A stretch of 64,000 nt of DNA from Lentisphaera marina (GTDB lineage Bacteria; Verrucomicrobiota; Lentisphaeria; Lentisphaerales; Lentisphaeraceae): the NCBI RefSeq assembly GCF_028745505.1, contig NZ_JAQZZL010000002.1, positions 1,488,001 through 1,552,000 of the forward strand, read 5' to 3'. A program made the position numbers and the translations under genes. Position 1 is the stretch's first letter. Each line of letters opens with the position of its first letter. Positions 9,463 to 19,080 of the stretch are shown here, piece by piece. The notes beneath the pieces are model-generated. The model made no database searches. It worked only from the letters and a program-made list of their open reading frames with translations, and had not been told where the DNA came from.

Positions 9463-10476
9463 ATGAACTGGCCCGAAATTAACAAATTTTTACTTCAACT
9501 TGGAGAAGCGATTGCCATCCATGCACACACAAAAATATGCACCACTAATTCACAGCACCTCAGTCGTGTCCACACGGTTTCAAATAGTGATACTATTTAC
9601 CAAATTGATCATTATGCAGAACAAGTAATTGTCGAGTTTTTGGAAGAACATGCCGAACGATTTGGTGGGATAGTTTTAATTGCTGAGGGTATTGGGACCG
9701 ATGAAATTAGTTCATATCCCAATAAGCGCAGTCATCAAGATTGCGCACTTCGCATCATTATGGATCCCATCGATGGAACGCGCGGCCTCATGTATGATAA
9801 ACGTTCTGCTTTCTTCCTTGCCGGTGCCGCAAAAAACCTAGGCCCACAGACTTGCTTAGGAGATATCAAAACTGCAGTCATGGTGGAAATCCCCACGAGC
9901 AAAATGATTTATGCCGATAGTTTAAGTGCCATCAAAAGTGAAGGTATTTGCGCTTATCGCAAAAATTTATTAAGCAATGAAAAAACTCCTTTCACAATTT
10001 CTCCTTCCACTGAAAATCACCTGCGGGGTGGTTTTGCGCAAATCGCAAGATTTTTTTCACCTGGTCGAACTGAACTCGCCCAAATTGAAGAGGAACTGAT
10101 CTCAGGCCTATATCCAGATGCAAAAGATGGCGAGATCCTCAACTTCGAAGATCAGTATATCTCAACGGGAGGTCAACTCTACGAAATACTCATGGGAAAA
10201 GATCGCTTCATTGCAGATGTCCGCCCTGCGCTTTACAAGAGTATGAAACATTTAAGAAAAGGACATATTTGTCATCCCTATGATATGGCGGCGCTATTAA
10301 TTGCCGAAGAAGCTGGAATCATCATTACTGATATTGATGAGAATCCCTTAAATGCCCCTATGGATACCCATTCTCCTGTCAATTGGATTGCTTACGCCAA
10401 CAAGGCTATTCACCAAGAAGTATCTCCTCTCTTCCATGAAATCTTAAAGTCTCATGGTTTAATTAAATTAAATTAA
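9463..10476 (+). CDS. inositol monophosphatase family protein
   Basis: A 337-aa metal-dependent sugar/inositol-phosphatase-fold protein. The key motif is MDPIDGT (around residues 103-109), with the upstream acidic stretch LIAEGIGTDEIS providing a likely metal ligand and a downstream PYDMAALLIAEEAG corresponding to the second family motif. It is longer than IMPase (about 265 aa) and CysQ, so the substrate is open: inositol phosphate, PAP or a sugar bisphosphate. A PAP phosphatase role would suit a sulfur-rich lifestyle but is only a guess. The last codons run into a pentanucleotide repeat. Confidence 0.8.
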   Translation: MNWPEINKFLLQLGEAIAIHAHTKICTTNSQHLSRVHTVSNSDTIYQIDHYAEQVIVEFLEEHAERFGGIVLIAEGIGTDEISSYPNKRSHQDCALRIIMDPIDGTRGLMYDKRSAFFLAGAAKNLGPQTCLGDIKTAVMVEIPTSKMIYADSLSAIKSEGICAYRKNLLSNEKTPFTISPSTENHLRGGFAQIARFFSPGRTELAQIEEELISGLYPDAKDGEILNFEDQYISTGGQLYEILMGKDRFIADVRPALYKSMKHLRKGHICHPYDMAALLIAEEAGIIITDIDENPLNAPMDTHSPVNWIAYANKAIHQEVSPLFHEILKSHGLIKLN

Positions 10477-10505
10477 ATTAAATTAAATTAAATTAAATTA
10501 AATTA
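10461..10505. repeat. (AATTA)9 pentanucleotide tandem repeat
   Basis: Nine perfect AATTA units. The first three contain the final codons and stop of the inositol-phosphatase-family gene and the rest is 3' untranslated. All three frames of this repeat carry TAA, so copy-number change would alter only the last few residues. Confidence 0.95.
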
Positions 10506-10594
10506 GCTAAAACACGAATTAAATCCTTTCAAGTGTAAAGATTTTCATTTTCAGTCTAGTATATAATTTATAAAAAAAATATCGGAGTCCCATT

Positions 10595-12112
10595 TTGAAA
10601 CAACTTAGCTTTATTACTCTTTCCATTCTTTCTTTATTTTGCCATGCTGTGGATAGGCCCAACGTCATTATTTTCCTCGTCGATGACATGGGGATGATGG
10701 ACACATCGGTCCCCTTTATTACTGACTCACAGGGAACACCACAAATCCAAGAACTCAACAAGTTTTTTCGAACCCCCGCAATGGAAAAATTAGCTAGTCA
10801 GGGAATCCGCTTTAATCAATTTTGCGCTCAAAGTGTTTGCTCACCTAGTCGCGCATCAATCATAAGTGGACAAAATGCCACTCGCCATCATACAACTACC
10901 TGGATTAATCCCTCACGCAATAACCGCGGAAACTTTGGTCCCCAAGGCTGGAATTGGACTGGTATCGAACCTGGCTCTCCCGTTTTACCAAAAGTATTTG
11001 CAGATGCGGGCTACACAACTATCCATATTGGCAAAGCGCATTTTGGCAATAAACAAGCAGCAGCCAACGATCCACTCAAGATTGGTTTCCAATACAATGT
11101 CGGAGGTGCTTGCTGGGGGCGTCCAAAAAGCTATTACTCAGAAGATCACTACGGTAATCACCCAAAATATAAAAATGGCAAAAAACCTGTAACTCATAAT
11201 GTGCCTCACTTAGAAAAATATTATGACTCTGGAACTTTTTTAACTGAAGCACTCACGCTTGAAACACTTCCCTTAATTGAAAAATCAGTACAGGATAAAA
11301 AACCCTTTTTCCTCCACATGTCTCACTACGCTCTCCACAGTCCTTTCAATTCAGACCCTCGCTATGCTGAAAATTATAAGAATAGTGGAAAAGCTAAAAA
11401 TGCTCAAGCTTTTGCAACTCTCGTGGAAGGCATGGATAAATCCCTCGGCGATGTCATGACAAAACTTAATGATTTAAACATTGCGGAAGATACTCTGATC
11501 ATTTTCTTAGGAGATAATGGTTCCGATGCTCCCCTTGGCGGTACGCATGAAACCATTTGTGCAGCCCCCCTTAAAGGAAAGAAAGGCACACACTATGAAG
11601 GAGGCATGCGCATCCCATTTATAGCGGCTTGGGCAAAAGTAAACCCTGAGAACAAATTCCAAAAATCTTTACCCATTGCGCAAAACGCCATCCAAACACA
11701 AATAGCAACTATTATGGATATCTACCCCACTGTTCTCGAACTTGCGAATATCACAAGTCCAGACAGCCATATCGTCGATGGCAAATCTCTCAAAAAACTC
11801 ATGACCGGTCAAAAAGACTCAGCTCACCCAAAAACTTTCCTCATGCATTTCCCTCACGAACACCGCAGTAGTTATTACACGACTTATCGCACGCAAGATT
11901 GGAAAATCATCTATCATTACAATCCCAAAAACGGCAAAGCTAATATTGAGCTTTATCATTTGAAAGAGGATCCTTACGAGACCAATAACCTCGCCCAAAA
12001 GAACCCTGAAAAAGCTGGTGCTTTAATCAAAGCGATGAATGCTCAACTCAAAGCAGAAGGTGCTTTATTCCCCACAGATAAAAATGGCAAGGAACTTAAG
12101 CCCATTCTTTAA
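10595..12112 (+). CDS. secreted sulfatase (formylglycine type)
   Basis: A 505-aa S1-family sulfatase that hydrolyses sulfate esters, presumably of a marine polysaccharide, outside the cytoplasm. It has a signal peptide (to about residue 19), metal-binding VDDMG, the formylglycine site VCSPSRAS with Cys82 as the residue to be oxidised, GKAHFG, and FLGDNGSDAPLGG. Start is TTG at 10595 with GGAG seven bases upstream. The second half carries the usual ELYHLKEDPYETNNLA C-terminal subdomain. Two prepilin-like genes follow in the same direction, separated by a strong hairpin. Confidence 0.93.
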   Translation: MKQLSFITLSILSLFCHAVDRPNVIIFLVDDMGMMDTSVPFITDSQGTPQIQELNKFFRTPAMEKLASQGIRFNQFCAQSVCSPSRASIISGQNATRHHTTTWINPSRNNRGNFGPQGWNWTGIEPGSPVLPKVFADAGYTTIHIGKAHFGNKQAAANDPLKIGFQYNVGGACWGRPKSYYSEDHYGNHPKYKNGKKPVTHNVPHLEKYYDSGTFLTEALTLETLPLIEKSVQDKKPFFLHMSHYALHSPFNSDPRYAENYKNSGKAKNAQAFATLVEGMDKSLGDVMTKLNDLNIAEDTLIIFLGDNGSDAPLGGTHETICAAPLKGKKGTHYEGGMRIPFIAAWAKVNPENKFQKSLPIAQNAIQTQIATIMDIYPTVLELANITSPDSHIVDGKSLKKLMTGQKDSAHPKTFLMHFPHEHRSSYYTTYRTQDWKIIYHYNPKNGKANIELYHLKEDPYETNNLAQKNPEKAGALIKAMNAQLKAEGALFPTDKNGKELKPIL

Positions 12113-12147
12113 AAAGTATTTTTTTTTAATATTCTTGTCACCTCTAC

Positions 12148-12194
12148 TTATCTGCACCTGTTTATAATATATTAAGTAAAACAGGTGCAGATAA
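12148..12194 (+). promoter_or_regulatory. 16-bp perfect hairpin enclosing ribosome site and start base of prepilin gene 1
   Basis: TTATCTGCACCTGTTT (12148-12163) and AAACAGGTGCAGATAA (12179-12194) are perfect inverted repeats around a 15-base loop. The right arm contains the AGGTG ribosome-binding site, and its last base is the A of the ATG start. In mRNA this would block initiation, or it may act as a terminator or attenuator after the sulfatase gene. Confidence 0.85.
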
Positions 12195-12850
12195 TGAAAA
12201 AAAAATTTTCTCTCATAGAGCTACTCGTTGTTGTTGCCATTATAGGTATACTTGCTAGCATGCTACTCCCAGCACTAGGGCAAGCACGAAAAGCGGCTCA
12301 AGCAGCTTCATGTAAAAATAATATTAAACAAATTACTTTAGCTATTTTCAGCTACAGTATGGACAACGAAAGTTATGCCCCAACTGACAATAAGTCGAAT
12401 TCAGCGTCAAACTTACAATGGCATCGAACACTATCGGAAAAAAATTATGTAGAGTTTAACACGGATATTGAAAACCCTGTTTATCATTGCCCTAATGGTC
12501 TTTCAATTTCCGAAAACTGGCACAATAACTATGCCATGAATTTCCGTCTTGTCCGAGGAGACAATCTTGGATCTTATGACCCATCACCTTTAAGCTACAA
12601 TTACCTGTCTAGTCTTGAAAGTAGCCATGCCTCAGTCACTATGTTACTTCTCGATGGTTACAACAACAACCGCATACTTCAAAGTTCTGAAATAAACTCT
12701 AATAATATTTTCACTCTCGCTTCAGACTCAAAGATTGCCCGTCATAAAGATAAGCTCAACATCTCCTATCTCGATGGTCATATTGAGTCAATTGCCGGGT
12801 CAACTTTACTTCCAGAAACAAATTACCGAAGTGATTTCTGGACGCCTTAA
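12194..12850 (+). CDS. prepilin-like H-X9-DG protein 1
   Basis: A 218-aa protein with a type IV prepilin/pseudopilin N-terminus: short basic leader, [19 protein letters not shown], Glu at position +5 of the processed form, then a hydrophobic helix. The C-terminal half has the planctomycete/lentisphaere H-X9-DG signature ([16 protein letters not shown]). Such proteins are multi-copy in these phyla and are thought to be exported by type II-secretion-like machinery; their role is unknown. The ATG at 12194 is chosen over the frame start at 12185 because the prepilin leader begins there and AGGTG precedes it. Its initiation region lies in a hairpin. Confidence 0.88.
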   Translation: MKKKFSLIELLVVVAIIGILASMLLPALGQARKAAQAASCKNNIKQITLAIFSYSMDNESYAPTDNKSNSASNLQWHRTLSEKNYVEFNTDIENPVYHCPNGLSISENWHNNYAMNFRLVRGDNLGSYDPSPLSYNYLSSLESSHASVTMLLLDGYNNNRILQSSEINSNNIFTLASDSKIARHKDKLNISYLDGHIESIAGSTLLPETNYRSDFWTP

Positions 12851-12929
12851 TTCCGTCTTAAATTCTAATAAACAAAAAGCTTTATTTTCCATTTAATAAA
12901 TTATTCATCATTATAATTTTATTTGTCAC

Positions 12930-12981
12930 TATTCTTGGGCACTCCTGTTTTCTTGAATATGTTTAATGATAGCCAGGAATA
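12930..12981 (+). promoter_or_regulatory. weaker stem over the ribosome site of prepilin gene 2
   Basis: TATTCTTGG (12930-12938) can pair with CCAGGAATA (12973-12981), with one G-U pair, over a 34-base loop. The right arm contains the AGGA ribosome site of the next gene. The structure is marginal on its own; it is listed because the paralogous gene has a much stronger version in the same place. Confidence 0.35.
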
Positions 12982-12984
12982 TTA

Positions 12985-13629
12985 ATGAAAAAGAAATTCA
13001 CTCTCATAGAGCTATTAGTCGTCATTGCCATCATAGGCATTTTGGCTAGCCTACTTCTACCTGCCTTAGGGAAAGCTCGAAAAAAGGCTCAATCGACCGT
13101 ATGTAAAAACAACCTTAAGCAAATTAGTATGGCTTCATTGACTTATGCCCATGACAACGACTACCTTGCTCCGGCTGACCTCGATTCCGGCTTATCAAGC
13201 ACTCAATGGCCTGTTACACTATCAAACCTTAATTATCTACCCTATAACCCTCAAAATAGCAACACCTCTTATCACTGCCCCCAAGGAACTCCATTCACAA
13301 ACGTATGGGAAAGTAACTACGCTTTAAACTTTCGTTTTGGTCGTTATACGGATGATGGTACTGACACACCGTGGAATTCACATGACGACCTATTCACTAT
13401 TCAAAGTAATCATGCCTCATCTACCTTATTCCTCATTGATAGTGCCAATACACAGCGGTGGATATGGAGTAATTTGAACGCCAATACACTATATAATTTG
13501 GGTACAGGAAGTGTAGCTAGACATAACAACTCGGCCAATTTAGCATACTTAGATGGACACGTCAGTAGTTTATCGGGCACCGCAATACTATCTCGAAATG
13601 GCTTCGAAAATGAGTTTTGGATGCCCTAA
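12985..13629 (+). CDS. prepilin-like H-X9-DG protein 2
   Basis: A 214-aa paralogue of the preceding gene, with leader [22 protein letters not shown], similar spacing of a Cys-rich middle ([17 protein letters not shown]) and a C-terminal [16 protein letters not shown] that fits H-X9-DG. The two genes are tandem duplicates with their own ribosome sites and a 134-base gap, so they can be regulated separately. The gene is convergent with the RND exporter gene and the stop codons overlap by a few bases. Function unknown. Confidence 0.9.
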   Translation: MKKKFTLIELLVVIAIIGILASLLLPALGKARKKAQSTVCKNNLKQISMASLTYAHDNDYLAPADLDSGLSSTQWPVTLSNLNYLPYNPQNSNTSYHCPQGTPFTNVWESNYALNFRFGRYTDDGTDTPWNSHDDLFTIQSNHASSTLFLIDSANTQRWIWSNLNANTLYNLGTGSVARHNNSANLAYLDGHVSSLSGTAILSRNGFENEFWMP

Positions 13630-15869
13630 AGTTTTTCTTTCAAACTCAATAATGCAGGTAAGAACAAACAACTCGCAACAAGCCCACACAGCAAGGTCAA
13701 GGCCCCACTTAAACCAAATTCGCGCATCGGTGGGTAAGGAGAAAAACAAAACAAAGCAAAGCACACACTCAAGATTAATGAGGTACAAATCATCGGCTTC
13801 AATTTTGTTTGAAAGCAATTGGCTAAAGATGATTGCGCTGAATGCCCCTGCTCAATTGAATGGCGATAATAAGATAAAAAATGAATCGCATCATCAACGA
13901 CAATGCCCAAGAGGATTGTGCCACTCATCACCGTAATAGAATTAAGCTTAATATCGGCGATATACATAACTAAAATCAAGCTACACAGCGCACTCGCTGC
14001 AGTCAAAAAAGCGTAAACTGCGTACTTGCCACTGCGCCATAAGACAAGTAAAAGCACCAGCATACTCAATAAACTCAGCATTAAACTATCGAGCTGCGTC
14101 TCCAAAATTTCTTGATCTGATTTCAAAATAGATTGTAAGCCATTAGGAACAACAATCTCTAAGCCATCAGGCAAATTCTGTTTAGATATTTTGATAAACT
14201 CCTCAGCAATTTGAATAAATTCATGTGATCTCACATCATCAGTTCTCAAAATAAATAAACTCTCTGTCAGTTCATCATTTTGTAAAACATCTCTAAAGGG
14301 AAAGCGCTGACTATTGAGAATTAAGTTGTAGGTAAATAATGCCTCCTCGGGCGGAAACACGTTTCCGTGAGATAAACTATCTCCTAAAAATAGCTGATGA
14401 ATTGTCGTATAAAACTGCGAGTAAGTATAGGCATTGCGAACCCCCGGCATCTTCATCGCGCGATTTCTTAAATCATGTAGGTATTTCACATTCTCATACT
14501 TTTGAATCCCCCCTTTATTCTTACTCACCACTTTCAGCTGAAAAATATTTAAGCCTCCAAAATGATCGTTCACTAGCTCCAAGGATTCTCGCGTTTCACT
14601 TTTAGGGGTTAAAAACTCACGCGCTCGCATATCCGTCTCTAAATCTGAAAAGAGAAAGAAACTAATCGTAAACAAAAGCGTTGCTCCCAAGTATAAAAAA
14701 TACTTTCCTTTGATGATCGGCTTAGATAAAAAATGATGTGAGCTCTCTTTATCCTGCCAATCTGAATGCTCATCTTCATCACTTTTTTCATTGCGTGATA
14801 CAAAATAAAAAGGAGCAAAACTCAAAACAAATACGAGCAACAAGTACTGCAGCCCCAACTGCCCCAAAACTTTTAAAACTTGTACTTCACTCAATAATAA
14901 ACTTCCGAAGGCAATGAACGAAGTGAGCAAAGCAATGCAAGACGGCCTAAAAACTCGACTCAAGGCATAGGTCCATGGTCTTTTTGATTTCTTTTGCACC
15001 TGCTGATAAACCGCAAAAAAATGCACTAAAAATGTGAGCTGTAAGGAAAGAACTAGGGGGATGAGTATGCAAGTATAAACATTCAGATCGCAGTTATTTA
15101 AATAAAAAATCACCGGACAAATCATCGCTCCAAGTAACTCCAGAGCAAGCATCCACGCCAATATTTTTAATGACTTAAAACTCAGGAGAATAATGATAAA
15201 GATCAGTACTAAGCCTGCCAATAAAGTGTGACTGACAAAATCCTTGGTTAGATTAAAAAATTCTGCACTGAGTATCGGCTCACTAAGAAAAGATATGGCA
15301 ATGCCTTGATCTTCAAATTCTTTGACATTTGATTGTAACTCATCCCACAAAAGCTTTTTGTCTTGGAGTTTCATCTCACTATTTTTAAGACGAGCTAAAA
15401 CCATGGTGTATTGCCCATCGGCAGATATCATCAAATCGCGCGTCATGGGATAATGACAAATAAAATCTTTGAGTTCGGCCCATTGCTCGGGAGTTTTTTT
15501 CTCTAAATTCAGAAATACTTCCAGGCGGATATTTTTGCGAATATCAAAATGACTGCCTCGTTTAACGGGCCGAGCTGCATGAGTTAAACTGCGAATATCC
15601 ACGAGTTCGGGCATATTCTTCAGCTTCTCACTTATCGCATAAAGTTTGCGTACCCCTGCATCAGAAAAGAGGTCATCAATCTTACATATGGCTAAAACAA
15701 CTGTGCGCTCTTTAAAGGCCTCATCCATCTTTTCATAAGTCGCACGACTACGATGGTCTGTCCCCATAATGGCATTGACAGAGGTATCTAAACTAAGTTT
15801 TTGTAAGGAAAACCATGAACTTGCGACTATCGCAATCAGGGATATCAATATTGCAAAACGAAGCTTCAT
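13626..15869 (-). CDS. RND/MMPL family exporter
   Basis: A 747-aa inner-membrane transporter with the classic repeated RND layout: one N-terminal span, a large external loop (about residues 30-210), a cluster of five spans, a second external loop, and a second cluster. The second half carries [22 protein letters not shown], the acidic span motif of MMPL/hopanoid-exporter-type RND proteins. At about 750 aa it is closer to lipid/hydrophobe exporters (MMPL, HpnN-like) than to drug efflux pumps of about 1040 aa. No membrane-fusion or outer-membrane partner is adjacent. Substrate unknown, most likely a lipid. Confidence 0.85.
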   Translation of the reverse strand: MKLRFAILISLIAIVASSWFSLQKLSLDTSVNAIMGTDHRSRATYEKMDEAFKERTVVLAICKIDDLFSDAGVRKLYAISEKLKNMPELVDIRSLTHAARPVKRGSHFDIRKNIRLEVFLNLEKKTPEQWAELKDFICHYPMTRDLMISADGQYTMVLARLKNSEMKLQDKKLLWDELQSNVKEFEDQGIAISFLSEPILSAEFFNLTKDFVSHTLLAGLVLIFIIILLSFKSLKILAWMLALELLGAMICPVIFYLNNCDLNVYTCILIPLVLSLQLTFLVHFFAVYQQVQKKSKRPWTYALSRVFRPSCIALLTSFIAFGSLLLSEVQVLKVLGQLGLQYLLLVFVLSFAPFYFVSRNEKSDEDEHSDWQDKESSHHFLSKPIIKGKYFLYLGATLLFTISFFLFSDLETDMRAREFLTPKSETRESLELVNDHFGGLNIFQLKVVSKNKGGIQKYENVKYLHDLRNRAMKMPGVRNAYTYSQFYTTIHQLFLGDSLSHGNVFPPEEALFTYNLILNSQRFPFRDVLQNDELTESLFILRTDDVRSHEFIQIAEEFIKISKQNLPDGLEIVVPNGLQSILKSDQEILETQLDSLMLSLLSMLVLLLVLWRSGKYAVYAFLTAASALCSLILVMYIADIKLNSITVMSGTILLGIVVDDAIHFLSYYRHSIEQGHSAQSSLANCFQTKLKPMICTSLILSVCFALFCFSPYPPMREFGLSGALTLLCGLVASCLFLPALLSLKEKL

Positions 15870-15872
15870 TTT

Positions 15873-16706
15873 TTAATTGAGTTTTGTACCGCCATCAACA
15901 AAATCAATCAACTTCTTTTTGTATAAAGCCCCCAAAGCTTTTTTAAACACTTTGCGACTCACGCCAAAAGTTTCCTGAACCATTTCAGCTGAAGATTTCG
16001 AATCCAAAGCCATAAACGAGTCATTATTTTTGAGCTGATTGATGATGAAAGATTCTAAATCATCTTGGACTGCATAATGAGGTGGAAATAAGGTAACATC
16101 CAGTTTCCCATCATTGCGTATTCCCTTAATGAAAACGTTGAGCACGTCTCCCTTTTCGGGTTGCTCCGTAAAATCACTATTAAAGATCATGGCATGATAT
16201 TTATGGTCAACAACCATGCGCCAGCCCAATTCATGCTCTTCGTAAACAATTCCCTTGAAAGCTTCTCCAACTTCTAGTTGACTCACGTCATTTTTCAGTT
16301 GATTACGCACTTTACCTGTGCCAATCACACGCTGACTCACATCATCATATTTTAAGTAAACAAAAGCTTTTTGACCAAGGTTAAACTTATAAGGCTGGTG
16401 AGCAAAGGGAACAAAAAGATCTTTACTTAGTCCCCAATCCAAAAAGGCTCCAAAATCATTAACGTCTTTGACTTCCAGAAAAGCACATTCGCCAATGCGC
16501 GCCAAGGGCTTTTCAGTGGTCGCAATTATTCTATCTTCAGAATCAGTATACACAAAGACTTCTATCTCGTCACCCAATTTTAAATCTTTCGGAAAATAGC
16601 GTTTTGGAAGCAGGACTTCGCCTACTGTTTCAATGTTACCCAAGTAGGCTCCAAAGTCCACAAAGCGTGCCACGGGCAAAGTATTGTAGTCACCAATTTT
16701 AATCAT
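15873..16706 (-). CDS. CvfB/YitL-like S1 RNA-binding protein
   Basis: A 277-aa cytoplasmic protein of tandem S1-like beta-barrel domains (about residues 1-65, 70-135 and 145-215) and a C-terminal winged helix (about 225-277) ending VFKKALGALYKKKLIDFVDGGTKLN. This matches CvfB (conserved virulence factor B)/YitL, an RNA-binding regulator. Typical blocks are PVARFVDFGAYLG, VLLPKRYFP and DFGAFLDWGLSKDLFVPFAHQ. It stands between the exporter (3 bases downstream) and recQ (58 bases upstream), all on the minus strand. Confidence 0.85.
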   Translation of the reverse strand: MIKIGDYNTLPVARFVDFGAYLGNIETVGEVLLPKRYFPKDLKLGDEIEVFVYTDSEDRIIATTEKPLARIGECAFLEVKDVNDFGAFLDWGLSKDLFVPFAHQPYKFNLGQKAFVYLKYDDVSQRVIGTGKVRNQLKNDVSQLEVGEAFKGIVYEEHELGWRMVVDHKYHAMIFNSDFTEQPEKGDVLNVFIKGIRNDGKLDVTLFPPHYAVQDDLESFIINQLKNNDSFMALDSKSSAEMVQETFGVSRKVFKKALGALYKKKLIDFVDGGTKLN

Positions 16707-16764
16707 ATGTATTTACTCATTTTAATTTGTGCGCTAATCTAGTGCTCGAGGTGACTTAACAAAA

Positions 16765-19077
16765 TCATTTCCCAGCAATAAGCTCTAAAAAGTCTTTTCC
16801 ATAACGAGCCGCACGGTAATCACCCACACCCTTAATTTTTCTAAAAGCATCCAAATCTTTGGGCTTTTCATCTTCCAAGGCTTTTAGTGCCGCATTGCTC
16901 AAAACTAACCAAGGTTCCACATCATCGCGCTTGGCAAGCTGATTGCGTAATTGACGCATTTCCTCATACAGATCACCACCCTCCACTTTCTTTTTGCGCT
17001 GAAGTGCCGCTGTGGCACGAGAGGGTTCACGTTTAATTCTTTGCTTTTTACCGGGAACCATAAGCTCAAGTGCTTTAGGCCTTTCGATAAACTCATGCCC
17101 CATGGTCGTCACTTTGAGAACGGGGTACTTGTCTTTAGTTCTTTTCACTAAGCCCTTGCCTTCCAAGCTCTGTAAAAGTTCACGGACATGAGATTGATCA
17201 AGCATATCTAGGCAACCATAATGATCGGAATCTTTAAGTCGGCTCCCCAGTATAGAGGCATCGCGACTCCCCGTTACCAACATCGCAATCTTAGATAAGC
17301 CCAAGTAACCACTAAAGTTATCGACGGCTTCCATCAAACGCAAAGTTTGACGTGTTTCGACTTCAGTTAAGCGGCGGTACTCACCTCCCGTTCCCGAAGA
17401 TGGTTGACAACGATCACAAGTCCCACAACGCCATGTCGAATCATCTGCACCAAAATATTTGATCAAGTAATCCTGGCGGCAATCACGAGTGTGAACATAG
17501 GAAATCATTTCGTCTAAGCGTTCAATTTCCGACTCACGTCTCTTGCGTAAACCAGTGAAATCAATCTCTAGTTCTTCTTGTGATAAAACTTCAAAACTTC
17601 TACCAGAAAAAGGTGGTTCCCAATGAATTTGCTCGCCTTTCAAGGCATTAACCACACGCTTAACTTGTTCCGGTTTTAAACCGGTGATCGAGCACATTTG
17701 ATAATAGGAAATATCGATCATCGCGCCATTCATAATCGTTTCACCATAGCGTTCTATAAAGCGGTGAATAAAGATAGCGCGCTGTGTTTTTGCCGTTGGA
17801 AAGTCAGCCAAAAGCTCTTCTCGACTCTTAGCAAAGCCCATCTTACCCGTATTTTCTTGGCGAAAGCCACGGCGAATATAATTACTTTTCTCGAGTTCTT
17901 TCATAACGCCAGAAAGTTGTTGGTCGCCTTTTGCTTTGGGAATAGCCTCAGCTAATTCACTCAGGGTCATCTCGAAATAGTTTTCTCCCGTATCACGGCA
18001 CATCTTGCGCAGCGTATCCCAAGTACTTTTTATAATGGATTCATCGGGATTATTGAGGTCAATTAAAAATTCATGTGTGTAGCGATCGGCAAAAGAAAAA
18101 AGTAAAACACAAGTCGATTGTTCACCATCGCGACCTGCACGTCCAACTTCTTGGTAATAAGCTTCAATAGCTCCTGGGAAATTATAGTGAATAACCTGAC
18201 GAATATCTGCACGGTCAATGCCCATACCAAAAGCATTAGTCGCGGCTAAAACGGGATTGGGGTCATATAAAAAGTAATCTTGCGCATCATTTCGATCTTT
18301 ATCACTCATCCCACCATGATAACCACGTACCGATAAACCATCCATCACTTCTTCTACAGCTTTGCGAGTCGCGCAATAGATAATCGTGGGTTTGCGTTCC
18401 TCCATGTGCTCGCGGATCTTTTCTAATTTCTGATCTTTCTTTGAACAATCTTCTATACTCAAGCTCAAATTCGGACGAGCAAAACCGGTGACGACCACAT
18501 CCATTTGCGGGCGTCGCAATTGTGTCTTTATATCATCTCTAACTCGCGGAGTTGCCGTCGCCGTAAAGGCGCAAATTTGTTTAATACCCAGTTTTTCAGC
18601 GGCTTCACCTAAACGTGTATAATCGGGACGAAAATCGTGCCCCCATTGCGAGATACAGTGAGCTTCATCGACGACTAGACTTACGGGAGGATAATCTCTA
18701 ATCAAGTCGCGAAAAGCTTGCGAACGCATTCTTTCGGGCGCTACATAAAGTAATTTGATCATCCCCTGTTGAGCTTGCATCAAAATGGCATTTTGCATGC
18801 TTTGGCTTTGGGTACTATTGATGTACTCGGCAACAATACCCTTATTTTTCAGCGCATCCACTTGGTCTTTCATCAAAGCAATCAAGGGAGAAATCACCAC
18901 CGTATAACCGGGTCTAACTAAGGCCGGCAACTGATAACAAAGGGATTTACCCGCACCAGTAGGCATGACAACACAAATGTCATCCCCCTGATAAACTCTT
19001 TCTATTACCTGATCTTGACCTTCCAGGAAGGTATCAAAGGAGAAGAACTTTTTTAGTCCCTCACGCAGTTCCTTCAT
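16765..19077 (-). CDS. recQ: ATP-dependent DNA helicase RecQ
   Basis: A 3'-5' DNA helicase of recombination and replication repair. In order: Walker A MPTGAGKSLCYQLPAL (near 37-52), DEAH box VVDEAHCISQWGHDFRPDY, TATATPRVRDDI, helicase C with HYNFPGAIEAYYQEVGRAGRDGE, a zinc-binding cluster (CRQDYLIKYFG...CGTCDRC), a winged-helix RQC region, and a C-terminal HRDC-like domain (about 690-770). The 770-aa length exceeds the usual 600-700 mainly through the RQC-HRDC linker. It starts 3 bases after the stop of the upstream regulator gene, so the two are probably cotranscribed. Confidence 0.95.
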   Translation of the reverse strand: MKELREGLKKFFSFDTFLEGQDQVIERVYQGDDICVVMPTGAGKSLCYQLPALVRPGYTVVISPLIALMKDQVDALKNKGIVAEYINSTQSQSMQNAILMQAQQGMIKLLYVAPERMRSQAFRDLIRDYPPVSLVVDEAHCISQWGHDFRPDYTRLGEAAEKLGIKQICAFTATATPRVRDDIKTQLRRPQMDVVVTGFARPNLSLSIEDCSKKDQKLEKIREHMEERKPTIIYCATRKAVEEVMDGLSVRGYHGGMSDKDRNDAQDYFLYDPNPVLAATNAFGMGIDRADIRQVIHYNFPGAIEAYYQEVGRAGRDGEQSTCVLLFSFADRYTHEFLIDLNNPDESIIKSTWDTLRKMCRDTGENYFEMTLSELAEAIPKAKGDQQLSGVMKELEKSNYIRRGFRQENTGKMGFAKSREELLADFPTAKTQRAIFIHRFIERYGETIMNGAMIDISYYQMCSITGLKPEQVKRVVNALKGEQIHWEPPFSGRSFEVLSQEELEIDFTGLRKRRESEIERLDEMISYVHTRDCRQDYLIKYFGADDSTWRCGTCDRCQPSSGTGGEYRRLTEVETRQTLRLMEAVDNFSGYLGLSKIAMLVTGSRDASILGSRLKDSDHYGCLDMLDQSHVRELLQSLEGKGLVKRTKDKYPVLKVTTMGHEFIERPKALELMVPGKKQRIKREPSRATAALQRKKKVEGGDLYEEMRQLRNQLAKRDDVEPWLVLSNAALKALEDEKPKDLDAFRKIKGVGDYRAARYGKDFLELIAGK

Positions 19078-19080
19078 TGA

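Noticed and set aside
10461-10505. Phase variation of the phosphatase-family protein by the AATTA repeat
   Set aside because: All frames of the repeat contain TAA within 15 bases, so unit gain or loss changes at most a few C-terminal residues.
13553-13936. 127-aa plus-strand frame across the prepilin 2 / exporter junction
   Set aside because: Antisense to the conserved RND membrane segment and overlapping the prepilin gene; no start signal.
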